Source: Smittium mucronatum (Eukaryota; Kickxellomycota; Harpellomycetes; Harpellales; Legeriomycetaceae). From it: 16,860 nucleotides of DNA. The notes under the pieces are model-generated. The model searched no databases. It was given only the letters and a program-made list of their open reading frames with translations, and was not told where the DNA came from. Shown here one piece after another: positions 1 to 11,608 of this stretch. The position numbers and the translations under genes were made by a program. Numbering within the stretch: the stretch's first letter is position 1; every line of letters begins with the position of its first letter. Location: NCBI GenBank assembly GCA_001953115.1, contig LSSL01001326.1:44846-61705 (forward strand), in the 5' to 3' direction.

Positions 1-2008
1 TATCTAATGAGATTAGAATTTTATTTATCTCCTAAAATAGTCTTTTGATTCTTATAATTTACAGAATTTAGAAGTCATGAGTTTTTTTTCTTTGTTTTAT
101 TAATCAAATATGTTATAAAAAATTATTTGGATAGATTATATACAATTTTTTTATTATTATTATAATTATTATTATAATGATATACTAAATAAGGGTCCCA
201 TCCATATTATAAATTCAGATATTGAATTTTTAGCTAAAAATCCGTAAAAATTTTTAATCTGTGATATTAATGTGTTTAAATCGAATATTTGTACATTTTC
301 AGGAATTCAATGTTAAAATTTGAGTTTAAAATAAAACCTAGATTTTAAATGGTCAAATTTTTCTTTGATTCTTTTTTTTTGAGGATAAATTATATTTTGA
401 AAATTTATAAAATTATTTAGGTAAAATTTATAAATAATAGATACATTTAATCTAACTCATTATAGACGGAGATTTAAATAAAAGGCGTATCCATGGATTT
501 ATTCTGATATGTAAAAATTAATCATCTTTTATTTGCTTCCGATTCCTTTACTTGATTCCAATATAATAGACCTTTACTTAATATAAGCTAAGATTATTTG
601 TGATATATTTCTTAAGTACGCGATAAATATAATAAATAAATGTATTTGGAGCGAAAAAAATGTACTTCAATAAAATCTCAGATTGGTAGAAGGAAATCTA
701 AATAATAAATGAAATAAAAAATGTTAATTTTTTCTTTTCTATATTTTCAATTTACAAAGATTTATTTTTCCCACAGTTATGCTAACCTCTGGTAAATAAT
801 CGATGATATACTTTGGCCAAAGCGATCATAAGACGTTATAAAAAATAAATTTTCAGGAAAAGAGCTTTTTTTGATAAAACTATTTGAAAGATACCTCCAC
901 TATTTGATATTTTTATATTCGAAAGTTCCGAAAAAAATACATTTTATAAATATTGTGATAAAAAATAGCCAAAAAATTTAGGACTTATATATAATTAGAA
1001 ACAAGAAATTTTATTTTTATAATTTAATTATGAAAATCACAAATTCTTGTATAACAAAATTTTAAAAATAAATATATTATGTTAAAATTTACGGATTTTA
1101 ATAAATTTTTACTCCATTTTTTCAAATTCTAAAATTTACTACGTAAAGCTAATATTCTCATAAAGAATATCACATTTAAAGTTAATTAGATATTTTGATA
1201 AAAAAAACTTGTTAAAAATTTAAAAAAAGAATAAATTATAATACTATTCTTTTAATAATAGAAGTAAGTAGATCATTATTTTAAAATAATAATAATAATT
1301 AAGAATTAAATTTGGAACATTGTTTTAGTAGTTCAATATTTTTTCTATTTTTAATTTGAATCAAAAAAAAATTCTGAATTTTATTTATGTATGAGAATTT
1401 TAAGAGAATATATAAATATAATTTTTTTGATAAAAAGCGTATTTTAAAAGTGTTTTTTATTTTTACTACTATGCATAATCCCATAATTTTTCATCATTTG
1501 TTGTATTTTTCAGATTTATATTCATTCATTTTTTTTAGAAAATATAATTTAATTGGTCTCAGTGGTTATTAAAACCTATTAATATAAAAAATACATAAAT
1601 ATCCAAAAAAAAATTATGAAGATATTATTGATTGATTTTAAAGAAATTCCCGGTTAAATTCATATTTAAATAAACATTTTTTAGAGGATATATGAAAAAA
1701 ATGCAATATAAAACGTCTTAAACCCCAAAAAAATCTTAAATTTTAATCTAGAAATATCAAAACTTGTGAAATTGTAATATAGATAAAAAATAAACAAATA
1801 AATCTTTAAATAAAGATAAAGAAAAAAAAACAGCTAATTTAAAATGTTTAATTTTTAGTCGCTAAAAAAAATATTATATAATTCTTTGATACATTTTATT
1901 TATATTTCTCAAAAAATAATACTGATTGATCCCAGAAAAAAAAAGTTTTATAAGTACTGAAATTTTATCCTCATAAAAAAAACTCCATTAAAATATTGAT
2001 AATAATAA
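1..2008. other. A+T-rich stretch with no supported gene
   Basis: Both strands are full of stops in all frames. The longest open frames (61 codons on each strand, overlapping one another at 1299-1572) are rich in Phe, Ile, Lys, Asn and Tyr, as random A+T-rich DNA gives, so I do not call them. Short ATT-type tracts occur near 149-177. One copy of the GC-containing word GCTTCCGA is at 535-542. Confidence 0.7.
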
Positions 2009-2194
2009 AGGATTTTTTTCATAATTAATCTGATATGTGGCGATCAGAATAAATTGTTTCACAATTCTACCAGGAATCATAGAAGCTTTTCTGGGGTTTA
2101 TTTGTCCAGAAAAACAATTGAAGGATATTTTGAAGGAAAAAAAATAATCATAATTCCTAGAGACAGATATTGTTTTCTTATATTATTTATATGA
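2009..2194 (+). other. Open 61-codon patch with coding-like composition, no start codon
   Basis: Between TAA at 2006-2008 and TGA at 2192-2194 one plus-strand frame is open. It contains a diverse middle part (ICGDQNKLFHN, then RSFSGVYLSRKTIEGYFEGK) unlike the Phe/Ile/Lys-rich chance frames around it, and the DNA here is locally richer in G and C. There is no ATG near the start. It may be an eroded fragment of a gene or transposon, or an exon. I recognise no family, and chance is possible given the number of frames scanned. Confidence 0.2.
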
Positions 2195-2869
2195 ATTTCG
2201 GAAAAGTTTTTTTGGGGGGATAATTTATATACATATTTTCATGAGAAATTGAAAAAATAAAAATATTTCTAATCAAATGAATCTTTTTAGCTAATAAAAA
2301 TATCGTTTAATTATTTTTTTAGAATTATTGGATATCAGTTATTTTATGATTAAATTTAATAATCATCAGTTTTTATCATTTAATTTTTTTATCATTTAAT
2401 TTTTTTATCATTATCCGGGAAATTTTGCGCTTAGATACTATTTTTATTTACCGAAAATTCCAATCTTCTTAAATGGATTATTATTCCAATAACAGCCAAA
2501 TATTATATAACCAACATTAAATTTGAAAATTTTTTTTGAAAATTTTGATATAATGAACCCTGAAAATATTAAATAATTTATATACTACCCCATATCCCAA
2601 ATTAAATCAGGAACGGAGAGATGATTTATATGCTAAACATTAAAATCTAAATTATGCATATTAATAAACTAAAAATGTTTATGTTTAGAATAAAATAAAC
2701 ATTGAAATTTGTAATTTAAAATGTTTGAGTTCTTTGCTTCCGAATGTAGGGGTTTTTTTTAAAAAAAAAGCTCAGCAAATAAAGAGTCAAAAAAAAAATT
2801 AAAGGTTGTTTTATTTAATAATTAGAGTAAAGCATTTATTTTAATCATAATCAGTATAAATTTTATTAA
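2195..2869. other. A+T-rich spacer with a short tandem repeat
   Basis: No gene is supported. It holds the 16-bp tandem repeat at 2370-2413, a second copy of GCTTCCGA at 2736-2743, and a T8A9 tract at 2753-2769. Confidence 0.65.
2370..2413. repeat. 16-bp tandem repeat, about 2.7 copies
   Basis: The unit is seven T followed by ATCATTTAA. Two full units and partial flanking units are contiguous; the first copy has only five T and the last is truncated after ATCATTA. Confidence 0.85.
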
Positions 2870-2872
2870 AGA

Positions 2873-3069
2873 CTATATAATCTTATCACAAGTTCCATAT
2901 TTTGTAGTTTTTGCTAATCCGGTGAGGTTATTGCTACTGTGTTTGATTTTTTTATAGGGGGATTCAATACCAGGGCTCTCTTCTGAGTCTTCTTGCTGGG
3001 GAGATAGGATCTTTTGGTAATTTGACTTTTGCGTGTCGTTAAAGTTAAGATTCAAAGTGTTGAATTATA
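2873..3069 (-). pseudogene. Hydrophilic coding-like remnant or terminal exon, unknown
   Basis: Between a TAA just upstream of 3067 and a TAG at 2873-2875, one minus-strand frame is open for about 65 codons. It has no ATG; TTG at 3055 is the only start-like codon. The peptide is Ser/Pro/Glu-rich, then basic (SPQQEDSEESPGIESPYKK, IKHSSNNLTGLAKTTK). This composition looks like a disordered tail rather than random A+T-rich translation. The DNA here is visibly richer in G and C than on either side. It could be the last exon or an eroded end of a gene, or part of an old insertion. No upstream exon or splice acceptor is convincing. Family unknown. Confidence 0.3.
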
Positions 3070-3333
3070 AAAATAATTGTGTATGTTTATTTTTCTTTTT
3101 AAATGATTTTTATGATTATTATTATTATTTTTTTCTGTTACGTGATTGTAAAATTCAAGAGTCATAATATTTTTAGTATAAACCGATATTTATTCTTTTA
3201 TTGCCAAAATTTAAGGTAAAGATGGAAATTGAGGCCGATTCAAAAGAGTATAATTCTTAATTACTAACTATAATAAATAGATGCATTTAAAATTTTTTAG
3301 GTACACCAAATTTATTGATTCTTTTTTTTCTTT

Positions 3334-3365
3334 ACTCTTTCACTCTTTCATTCTTTCATTTTTTT
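3334..3365. repeat. 8-bp polypyrimidine tandem repeat
   Basis: Units ACTCTTTC, ACTCTTTC, ATTCTTTC and ATTTTTTT follow one another, giving a strongly strand-asymmetric pyrimidine tract that continues the T-run at 3321-3333. Confidence 0.8.
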
Positions 3366-3570
3366 GGAATTTCCAGTATTTATATATAAAATAAAATAAA
3401 CAATATACCAAAATAAAAGCTCCCTAGATATTTTTTTAATCCTTTAAATTCTAAACCCTTGAAAGTAAAGAATGTATACTATCTTTATTTTATATATTGC
3501 TTCTATTTACAGTATGATATTTGTTTTCTAGTACCGGCGCTCCCTCTTATATTTTTTAATACTGTATCCC

Positions 3571-3645
3571 TGTTGGCGATATAATTAGCCGTCATTAATT
3601 GATTATAAAATAAAGGGAACCTCTTTCTGTTCTTACACTTCTACA
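3571..3645 (+). other. LTR-like block, TGTTGG to TTCTACA
   Basis: The block begins TGTTGG and ends TTCTACA, with a TATAAA-like box (3604-3609) and a pyrimidine-rich stretch CTCTTTCTGTTC before the end. This resembles the layout of short LTRs of Copia-type elements. Flanking bases show no target-site duplication, 75 bp is short for an LTR, and I see no second copy in the window. It is a candidate solo-LTR remnant only. Confidence 0.2.
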
Positions 3646-3990
3646 CATAGCTTCCGAAATAATTTCAGAAAGTAAATAAAATAGTTGTAAGAAAATAAAG
3701 ATAATTAAAAAATCATTTCTAATAAAACAATTATGCTCAAATATTATTAAAAAAAACACCAATATAATTATAAATGAATAAATATTCTAAATTTTTATTT
3801 TTTTTGAAGAAAAAACCGTTGAAATTTCAATTCTTTAAGCCATTTAAAATATAATAAAGTTGTGTTGGATTATATTATCGTGATTGGGTTATAAAAAAAA
3901 GTAATCAAAATAGGCTTAATTTAAAATAAAAACACAAATTAATAACTAAATCATTAGAAATTATCTTTAAAAAACATAAAAATAATCAAA

Positions 3991-4023
3991 TATTAATATT
4001 AATATTAATATTAATATTAATAT
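3991..4023. repeat. (TATTAA)n microsatellite, 5.5 copies
   Basis: Five perfect TATTAA units plus TAT, without interruption. Confidence 0.95.
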
Positions 4024-4173
4024 CAAATCTTAGAGGTTACAAAAAATTATAATTGACTGTCTAAGAGATCTAAAAAGATAGTATAATTTGTTCTTTTTTA
4101 AAAAAAAACCCTAAAAAATAGCCAATTATAGAAAAAAAATAAGTTCTGAATATAACCCGTTTAATTTTTTTCA

Positions 4174-4193
4174 AAGAAATTTTAAAATTTCTT
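4174..4193. repeat. 20-bp perfect palindrome
   Basis: AAGAAATTTTAAAATTTCTT is its own reverse complement. With only one G-C pair per arm this may be a chance product of A+T richness. Confidence 0.6.
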
Positions 4194-4429
4194 ATCAAAT
4201 AATATTTTTTTATTATAATGATGATATTTGTGATTAAAATAAAATAATGTGCAGATCATTTTGTCCAAATCAACAGAAAATTATATTAAATTAAATGCCC
4301 ATTTTCTAAATTAAATTATTATAAAAAAAGATGAGTAAGATATCAAAATAAAATATATAAATAATCGTTAAAATCTATATATATTGAAATTTTTATCCGA
4401 GTGTTAATTCAAAAGAATTGTTTTATTTT

Positions 4430-4458
4430 AATAATCATTATATAAATAATCATTATAT
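4430..4458. repeat. 15-bp tandem duplication
   Basis: AATAATCATTATAT occurs at 4430-4443 and again at 4445-4458, separated by a single A. Confidence 0.85.
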
Positions 4459-7231
4459 TTTTTATTTTACTCCGTGATGGAATTTGGGAGAGTTATGCAC
4501 ATATTTTTCTTAAAAAAAGTTAAAGCCTAAATTTAAATCTATTAATTGTTAAACTTATCTTTAAATATATGATAGGATCAGTTTTACAAAAAAAATCATA
4601 TTTTTTTATTCACTAAAATAACAAATTTTATTATTAACGTTTCCTTGTTTTTTTTTTGAATTTCTTTATTCCTGTGAAGAGTTTCAAAAAAAAATTCAAT
4701 TGTATAATTTACAAATAATTTTAATATCAAAAGCGAAATGTAAGCAATATTTCCATTTACTCATTGGAATTTTATTCAAACAGACAAAAAAAGAGAAAAT
4801 AATGTTTAATTGGAGTTTCTGAAAAATTTCCTGGTATATATTAATCCAATAGTTCTCAAAAAAATCTTGAATTAGACTAAAAATAAATATATAAGTTTGA
4901 TTATGCGCAAAAAAAATATCCATTATTACGAAAAAATATAACCACTTTGTCACATTATCCGAAAATTTTGTTAAAAAACGCTCAAAATCAATTATAAAAG
5001 GTAAAAGGGGTATTTTTTTTTGGATGGAAGTGATATTTGAATATATAAGTTAGTATCACCATTAAAAAAAGATAAATGAGGGATGAAAATACAAATTAAC
5101 TGCCATTTCATGCATTTATTTCACACACAAAAAATAAAAAATCAAGGAAACTTCTGAAAATTCACTAAATTAAAAATTTAAGAAATTTTTAGGCTTAATA
5201 ATAAAAATACCGTTTAAACAAAAAAAATAATAAAAAAGGTTATTAAACTCGTTTATTAAAGTTTAAGCATTTGTTTATATAGGGATTTTGATAAAATAAC
5301 TGAAAGGATTTCTTTTTTTTTAAAAAAAGTTGAGTGGATGGAGATTGGATGTACCTTAATTTTATCTAAAACCAATGCTGCTAAAAATCCAAAAATGCTG
5401 TAAAAAGTTATAATATCAGTATAAATTATGTAATAAAGATACAAAAAAATATTATGATAAAAAAAAAGCGAGGCATCCATTCAGCCTATATAAAAATTAA
5501 TTCTACATAAAAAAGGTTGGGTTATTAAAAAAGACAAATTAAATATAGATAATCAAAAGTGTAAATCGCAAGAATATTTGTATAAGAATTGTGTAATTCA
5601 AATAGAAGTTACCAAAATATGAACGAAAATAATCTTTGAAGAAATATATTGTGTAAACTTAATATTATTTTTTAAAACTTAGAATTATATAAATTCACAC
5701 AATAAGAAATATAATTTTAAATTACTTTTAATAAGCTAAATTTCTTTAAATAAAATTTCATATTGTGAAAATCCGGGAAAATTAAAAAAAATAAGTAATT
5801 TTCAATGTATCAACATTAAAAATCCTGTGGTTTCATATAAATAATTTGAAATATAGGAAATTTATCGATTTTTAATAGAAAACCAAGAATTAATTTTCCT
5901 AAGATATAGAAGCCAATATAAAATATTAAGAGCTATTATTTATTAATTTTAATCAATTTATTATCTAAAAAATGTTATTATAAATATATTTCAGTATATA
6001 AATACATTTTAGTTGCACAATTTTTTACATAATTGAATTAAATTAGTTTAAAAAATTAAGAATTTTTTTGTCAATTAAAATAAAATAATTATTAGTCATT
6101 GGACGATTTTAATAAATAAATTAGTCTTGGAAATTTAGTGTTTATTTTTTTGAATAAAGCACTTTATAATTATAAATTTGAGTTTTCTTAATTAACTTTT
6201 TATGTTTGAATAAAATTTAAATATATCCAAAAACGTGTTTACACTTATACAAATAATATTAGTTATTAAAAATAAATTTAATGAAAATATGTCATTGCAG
6301 TTTTATTTCTGCAGCCAATTTGCTTTAAAAAAATGTTTTTTAATGAAAATTTTAAATAAGTAGATTTAATTTTATGGTATTTAATGCTATTTTTTATTTT
6401 ATTCATCGAATTTATGATACTAATATATCTTATGATAGCGCACCACTTAGAGTTATATTTATTTCAATTAAAATAAAAATAAGCTAGAGAAGAAGCAAAA
6501 TAGCTTTTTTTATCTAATTCAAATTTTTAAAAACCGATTTAAACATATAGTTATTTATACAATACTTTAAGAGAAAGTTTTGAATTAGAAATAACCTATG
6601 ATATTTAAAACCCATAAATGAGATTTTATTTTGGTCAAATTTCCAATGAGGATCTAAAAATTTTGTCAAATTTTTCAATTAATGTAATTGACGTGTAATT
6701 TTGTTATTGAATTAGAAGCTCTCACAATTCAAATATCAAAGGAAAATAGGCCTGGAATTTATTAAGTTATTCACTCATGTTATTTAGTTCTTCCAAAAAT
6801 GTGTATCATACAAAATATTATATTGTTTTGAGAACAAAAATAAGCTCATGATCTGGTATAATGCGAATAAAAAGAACAATAGATTTGGTTTTTTTTTTAA
6901 TCAATGGACTTTTGTATCATAAAATATTCACGAAAAAAAATATACAAGTTTTTTTTTTTGAATAAGACTCTCAACTTGAAAATATTGATTAGATAAGGCT
7001 CTACTGCTATTTTAATAATAAAATTTAGTCCAATTTTTCTTCATATCATTTTGAAAAATTAAGATGGAGTTGAAAAATGAAATTTACATATTCATATTTT
7101 TTTACGCTAAGTTAAATATTAGTAATTTGTATTTATTGGTCAAGAAATTTAAGAAATTTGATAATTTCAATTGTTAATATATCAGTTGTACTGACACATA
7201 TCGATATGAAAATTTGAAAATTGCATCAGAT

Positions 7232-7252
7232 TTTAGACTTTAGATTTTAGAT
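7232..7252. repeat. 7-bp tandem repeat TTTAGAC/T, 3 copies
   Basis: TTTAGAC, TTTAGAT, TTTAGAT in direct succession. It differs from the telomeric TTTAGGG-type unit and is too short to suggest a telomere. Confidence 0.85.
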
Positions 7253-9139
7253 TTTACAAAATTTTATCTTCAGGAAGCACAATTTATACTGTGTAAAATA
7301 TGAATTTTCTGATTATTTCGACGAAAGAATAGCTATAGATTCTTTTTTTTCTTATTCAGAATCCATTATTTCAGTATAATTCTTAGCTTAGTATGTTTTT
7401 TATAAAACCAAATTTCTAAAAAGTTCGGGAAAAAAAGACAGTGATGTATGTTTTTTGAAATATATGACATATAATATATTGTGATAGTCGGATGCATCGC
7501 ATATATTTTTCCAATAGTGTGATCCAATTTGGATATTATTAGTTTTATTAATGAAAAAAAAATTCTTCTGAAATGATAGATCATTAAAATCATTAATTTC
7601 AACTAAAGTTATTCATAAAAGTTGTAAAAATGAATATAATAACATGATCGACATTTTACGGAGTATAAAACAAACTTGAATATGTATTCTAAACTATTAT
7701 CATAAGTTACATCTGTAAACGAAAATTCTACCACTGGAATCTCAAGTTAAAATTTTTTTAAATCAAGAGCTTGGTATTAAAAACTCGAAAAATTAATTTT
7801 TTACTTAAAAATTTATTAGAAAAACAACTAATAGAGAAAAATATTCTAATAATCGGTGTTTTTCATTAAAAATGAAATAAACTGAGAGTTATTATTATTA
7901 TTTTTTACCAATTTAAACAGAAAATAAAAGAATATTAAAAAATAGATCGGATTATTAAATTTATATAATCTAATTATTTTTTTACACATTTTCCACATAA
8001 TCAGTTCAGCTTATATTCTAGGTTATTAAATTAAAGATGTTTAAACTTAAATTTCAATTTCTAACCCTATATTTAAATATACAGGCGTTATATTTACATT
8101 ATTTTATTAGTATATTAAAAGGGATTAAAAATATATGATTTAAATTTTTCTATGGCGAATTTACTGATCAAAAAAAGTTATAAGCTTTAAAAATATTTTA
8201 CTTTAAATATGGTAGATTTATTTGAAATTCTGTATATTATTCAATGTTATTTAGATTAGAATTTATTATTCGTTTCACATCCCCTTTGAAAGACTATTTT
8301 GGATAATTGTCATATTTTAATAATTTAGTTCTTCCTAAAAAAAGCTAAAAATATTTATTAGTAATTTATTAAAAAAAGATTCATTGAAATTTTGTGTAAT
8401 ATAATAAATAGTACCGCTATATATGGGAGGAGTGTTGAAAATTTATAAACATAAAATAGACGGAATAAAGAAAAAAATGCGATAGATTTAAAAGCTCTAT
8501 ATAAGAATAGTAACATTGGAGAAAAGATAATATTAATTTTGCTTTAAAAATTCAAATAGGCTATAATTTTCTTTAAATAAGAATAGAAATTCAAAACAAA
8601 CATTATAAATAGTTTATTAAAAAGAATGATCAAATACATAGTACCAAATAATTTAAAAAATTATTCAATGACTACTAATTCTGTCATCTTAATTGATAAA
8701 AAGCGTTTTGATTATGTTAATTATTTTTATTAGATTGATATTATAAGATGAAACCATTATTAGGGATAGAGTTAAGAGCCTACCAGTCGAAAAGTAAACC
8801 CAAAAAATAGCATTAAAAAGATTTTAATTCATATATATACCGAAAATGTCTTTTTTTTGGCTTCTCTTTGTTAATTTGTAATTATATTGTATTTATATAT
8901 ACAGAAATTTTGATAAATTCAAATTCCAAACAAGTATCCAAGGTGAGAGGGTCTGAAATACTCTAATTAATAAAAAAAAAAATTCAAACTCAGAATGCTT
9001 ATGGATAAAGATAAATAAAAATGACAAGATTTAATGATTACCAATATAAAAAATGAATTTACTAACTGATGAGGTTTTTAGAAAAATGAAACTATCATTG
9101 TATAAAAAAAAGATGTTGATATGTTATAATAAGGATTAA

Positions 9140-9282
9140 ATAATAGCATTATATATATTGATCTTATCGACCGCTAACAGTGAGAGAAAAAGTAATTTTG
9201 CACAAATAAGAAAAATACAAGAAAAATCACCGGAGCCCATAATTGAAATATTAATCGCATCATACTTGTAAAATAAAGGCAT
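9140..9282. other. GC-richer patch open on both strands
   Basis: On the plus strand a 43-codon frame between TAA 9137-9139 and TAA 9269-9271 reads with diverse composition (LSTANSERKSNFAQIRKIQ, then SPEPIIEILIAS). On the minus strand an ATG at 9282 opens a 48-codon frame ending at 9136 (LFYKYDAINISIMGSGDFS). Both cannot easily be real. The local rise in G and C suggests a fragment of once-coding DNA. I recognise no family for either reading. Confidence 0.2.
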
Positions 9283-11530
9283 CGAGATCAAATTTCAGAA
9301 AAAAAAAACATTTTAAAAATAAAAACCAAATGTAATTTTAATTAAGTAGCTCCAAATTTTTTTTAATTCCGCTGATATCACTGATAATGTTCTTTTTTTT
9401 ATTCAGATAAAGTAAATGAGATACTAAATCGTTCCCAAAAAAAATAGGCAAATAGGAGAGAAAAATTTATAGATAATTTTATACTATAATCCCTCAGGGA
9501 CAACATTATTAAAAAAGTGATTGTGTAATAAATAAAGGTGTAAATATATATATATAAATTAATATCATAGCTTAAAAAAAAACTAACCATAAGTAATCTT
9601 TTTATTTTCATTTTGCTTGTATAATCGAAAAAAAATCCAATAATTTAATATCAAGGTAAATAAAAGAAGATTAATATTTTTAGGAAACTTTTAAAGTTTA
9701 GAAGCGAGAAAAGATGAAAAAAAAATACTTTCTGATTAGGCGAAGCATATTATAAAAAATTTAAAATAGAATGTATAAAAAAATCCCATAATCTTATATT
9801 TAGATGCTAAATAAACTTCTTAAAATTATGATATAGATATTTATTCATATTAATTTTCTGAAAATTATGATAGATACTTTTTTAAAATGAATACAATCTC
9901 GTTAAATTTGTGAAAAAGAAAAAGAATAATCATTAAATAGCAAACTATATCCAAAAAAAGTATTATTATAAATTTAAAAATAATTTTATCCTCGAAAAAA
10001 AAAATATATACGCTTTAAAGTATGTATTAAATGCAAGATTTTTATAAATATTATAATTTTTTTTTATGAGTTGATTAATATATAATCAATAGCAAAAATT
10101 CATTTTAGAGATCGAAGGATTGTAATTTTACAAAAATATCATATTTATTGAAAAAATTAAAGCAATAAGAAATTTAATTATAATAAATAAAAAAATTATA
10201 TCATTAAATTATGGAAAGCTCGATCTTTTAAAAATAAATTTTTAAAAAAAAATCTATATTTATTTATTTTTCATATTAGACAAATTTTCGTAAAAAAATA
10301 TCTAAAATGATAATTTATAATATCGAATACGTTTAATATATTTAGTTTAATTTTATAACATAAATATATAGTGATATAATTAACTAAAAAATACGTTTTT
10401 TTTAAAAAAATCAATAAATATATCAGTTTAAATTTTTCAAAATAGAGCTCTAAACCTTTATTGTTTCTTTAGTAGAATAATCCTTAAGCTCTGAAAGCAA
10501 AAAAAAAACAGTGAAAAAAGATACAAAATTAGATTTTTTATTTATATAAAATAATATTTATAATTGAACATGAATATGATTTTAATATATATTTAATAAA
10601 CTGTTATTAAAGTATTAATAATGCTTTATAAAAAAGACAATAATTAATTTTTTATTGCTTTATAATTGTTCAGATCCATAGAAAAAATATCAGAGTTTAA
10701 TTATTAAGGTTTAAATTGATCTTTTTTAACTAAAAAAATATTAAAAAGTGAAAGTAAACCTATTTAAAGGCATCAATAGGCCTCATAAAAAAGAAATAAA
10801 GTTTTCCATTTTTGGAAAAAATAGCGATGAATTTGAAATTAATTTGCTATTAAAAATAAAGAAAAAGAAGCCATTTTGTGAGAAGAGGTTGTAATATCAT
10901 GTCACAGGAGAAAAATAATCAATTAAAACATGATATTAAGTTAAAGGAGAGTATTTTGAACCAATTACTTTTTTTATTAAGATCCAAATTTTCCTTATTA
11001 GGATAAAAATTAAAGGGGTTTTTACAGCTATTAGCCCACCTTTGTTGTAATTAGAATCATTTCAATGGTGGATAAGAAACAAAATGGTGTAAAAAATTAT
11101 TAAAATTTTTTTTGGAAGCGTTGAGTGAAGCTTTAATAATATAAAGTTCAACAAAAAGAGCAAATCTAGGTTGATTAAATGAAAATAGCTTTTTATTAGT
11201 CGTATAAAATAGAAAGGAGTATATCGTGAAAAAAATACAAACAAAAGATAATTAATAAATGAGGCTAAAAATAGGATCAAAACATAATAAATAATTCAGG
11301 TACAGATAATAACTGGATAGTTAGATAATAAAAGTACCGATTTAAATTGACAAATCAATACAATGAAATCCATAAATTAATAACATATATTAAACTTAAA
11401 GAATAAAAATCGTTTTGTTTTGAATTAAATCGACTCATGTGATAAAAAAAGCATTTGAAATATGTTTGTATATAATTTTTATAAAAATAATCGACTTCAA
11501 AATAAATTGAATATTTTTTTAAGGAGAGTT
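9283..11530. other. A+T-rich spacer up to the LINE, no supported gene
   Basis: Very A+T-rich, with an (AT)n run near 9545-9556 and a T8A7 junction at 10396-10410. Minus-strand frames at 9399-9611 and 11062-11280 are Phe/Leu/Ile/Tyr-rich chance reads. The only ATG-started short frame with varied composition is 10899-11006 (35 codons, beginning MSQEKNNQLKHDIKLKES), too short to call a gene. Confidence 0.65.
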
Positions 11531-11550
11531 TATAATAATAATAATGATAA
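11531..11550. repeat. (TAA)n tract, candidate LINE 3' terminal simple repeat
   Basis: The plus strand reads as TAA repeats with one interruption (ATGATAA). In element orientation this is a (TTA)n tail. Many LINEs end in short simple repeats rather than poly(A), and its position about 60 bases past the hairpin fits. Similar trinucleotide tracts occur elsewhere in the window, so chance is a real alternative. Confidence 0.45.
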
Positions 11551-11608
11551 TTTTTTGAAAAACTTTTAAATAACTTGGATTTTTTCGAAAAAATTATACC
11601 AGAATAAA

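Larger units (their letters stand above)
3660..9139. other. Long A+T-rich desert, no supported gene
   Basis: No frame shows domain similarity or non-random composition. The longest minus-strand frames (4696-4953, 5256-5480, 7366-7602) are Phe/Ile/Tyr/Lys-rich chance reads without supporting neighbours. The stretch contains short tandem repeats (3991-4023, 4430-4458, 7232-7252), a 20-bp palindrome (4174-4193), T-run/A-run junctions (4094-4107, 5313-5328), and the word ATCCGGGAAA at 5771-5780, shared with 2413-2422. No RNA gene was recognised. Confidence 0.7.

Noticed and set aside
7232..7252. Telomere-like TTTAGAT repeat
   Set aside because: Only three copies, unit differs from known telomeric units, and it is internal.
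4696..7602. Long minus-strand frames that look like membrane proteins (4696-4953, 5256-5480, 7366-7602)
   Set aside because: Their Phe/Ile/Tyr/Leu content is what the complement of A-rich DNA gives by chance; no conserved motif, no neighbour and no codon bias support them.
8610..8720. Plus-strand peptide with VILIDKKRFDYVNY, resembling an RT motif A block
   Set aside because: The spacing to the preceding RT motif is too short, no FADD-like box or downstream RT block follows, and the surrounding frame closes quickly. Most likely chance similarity.
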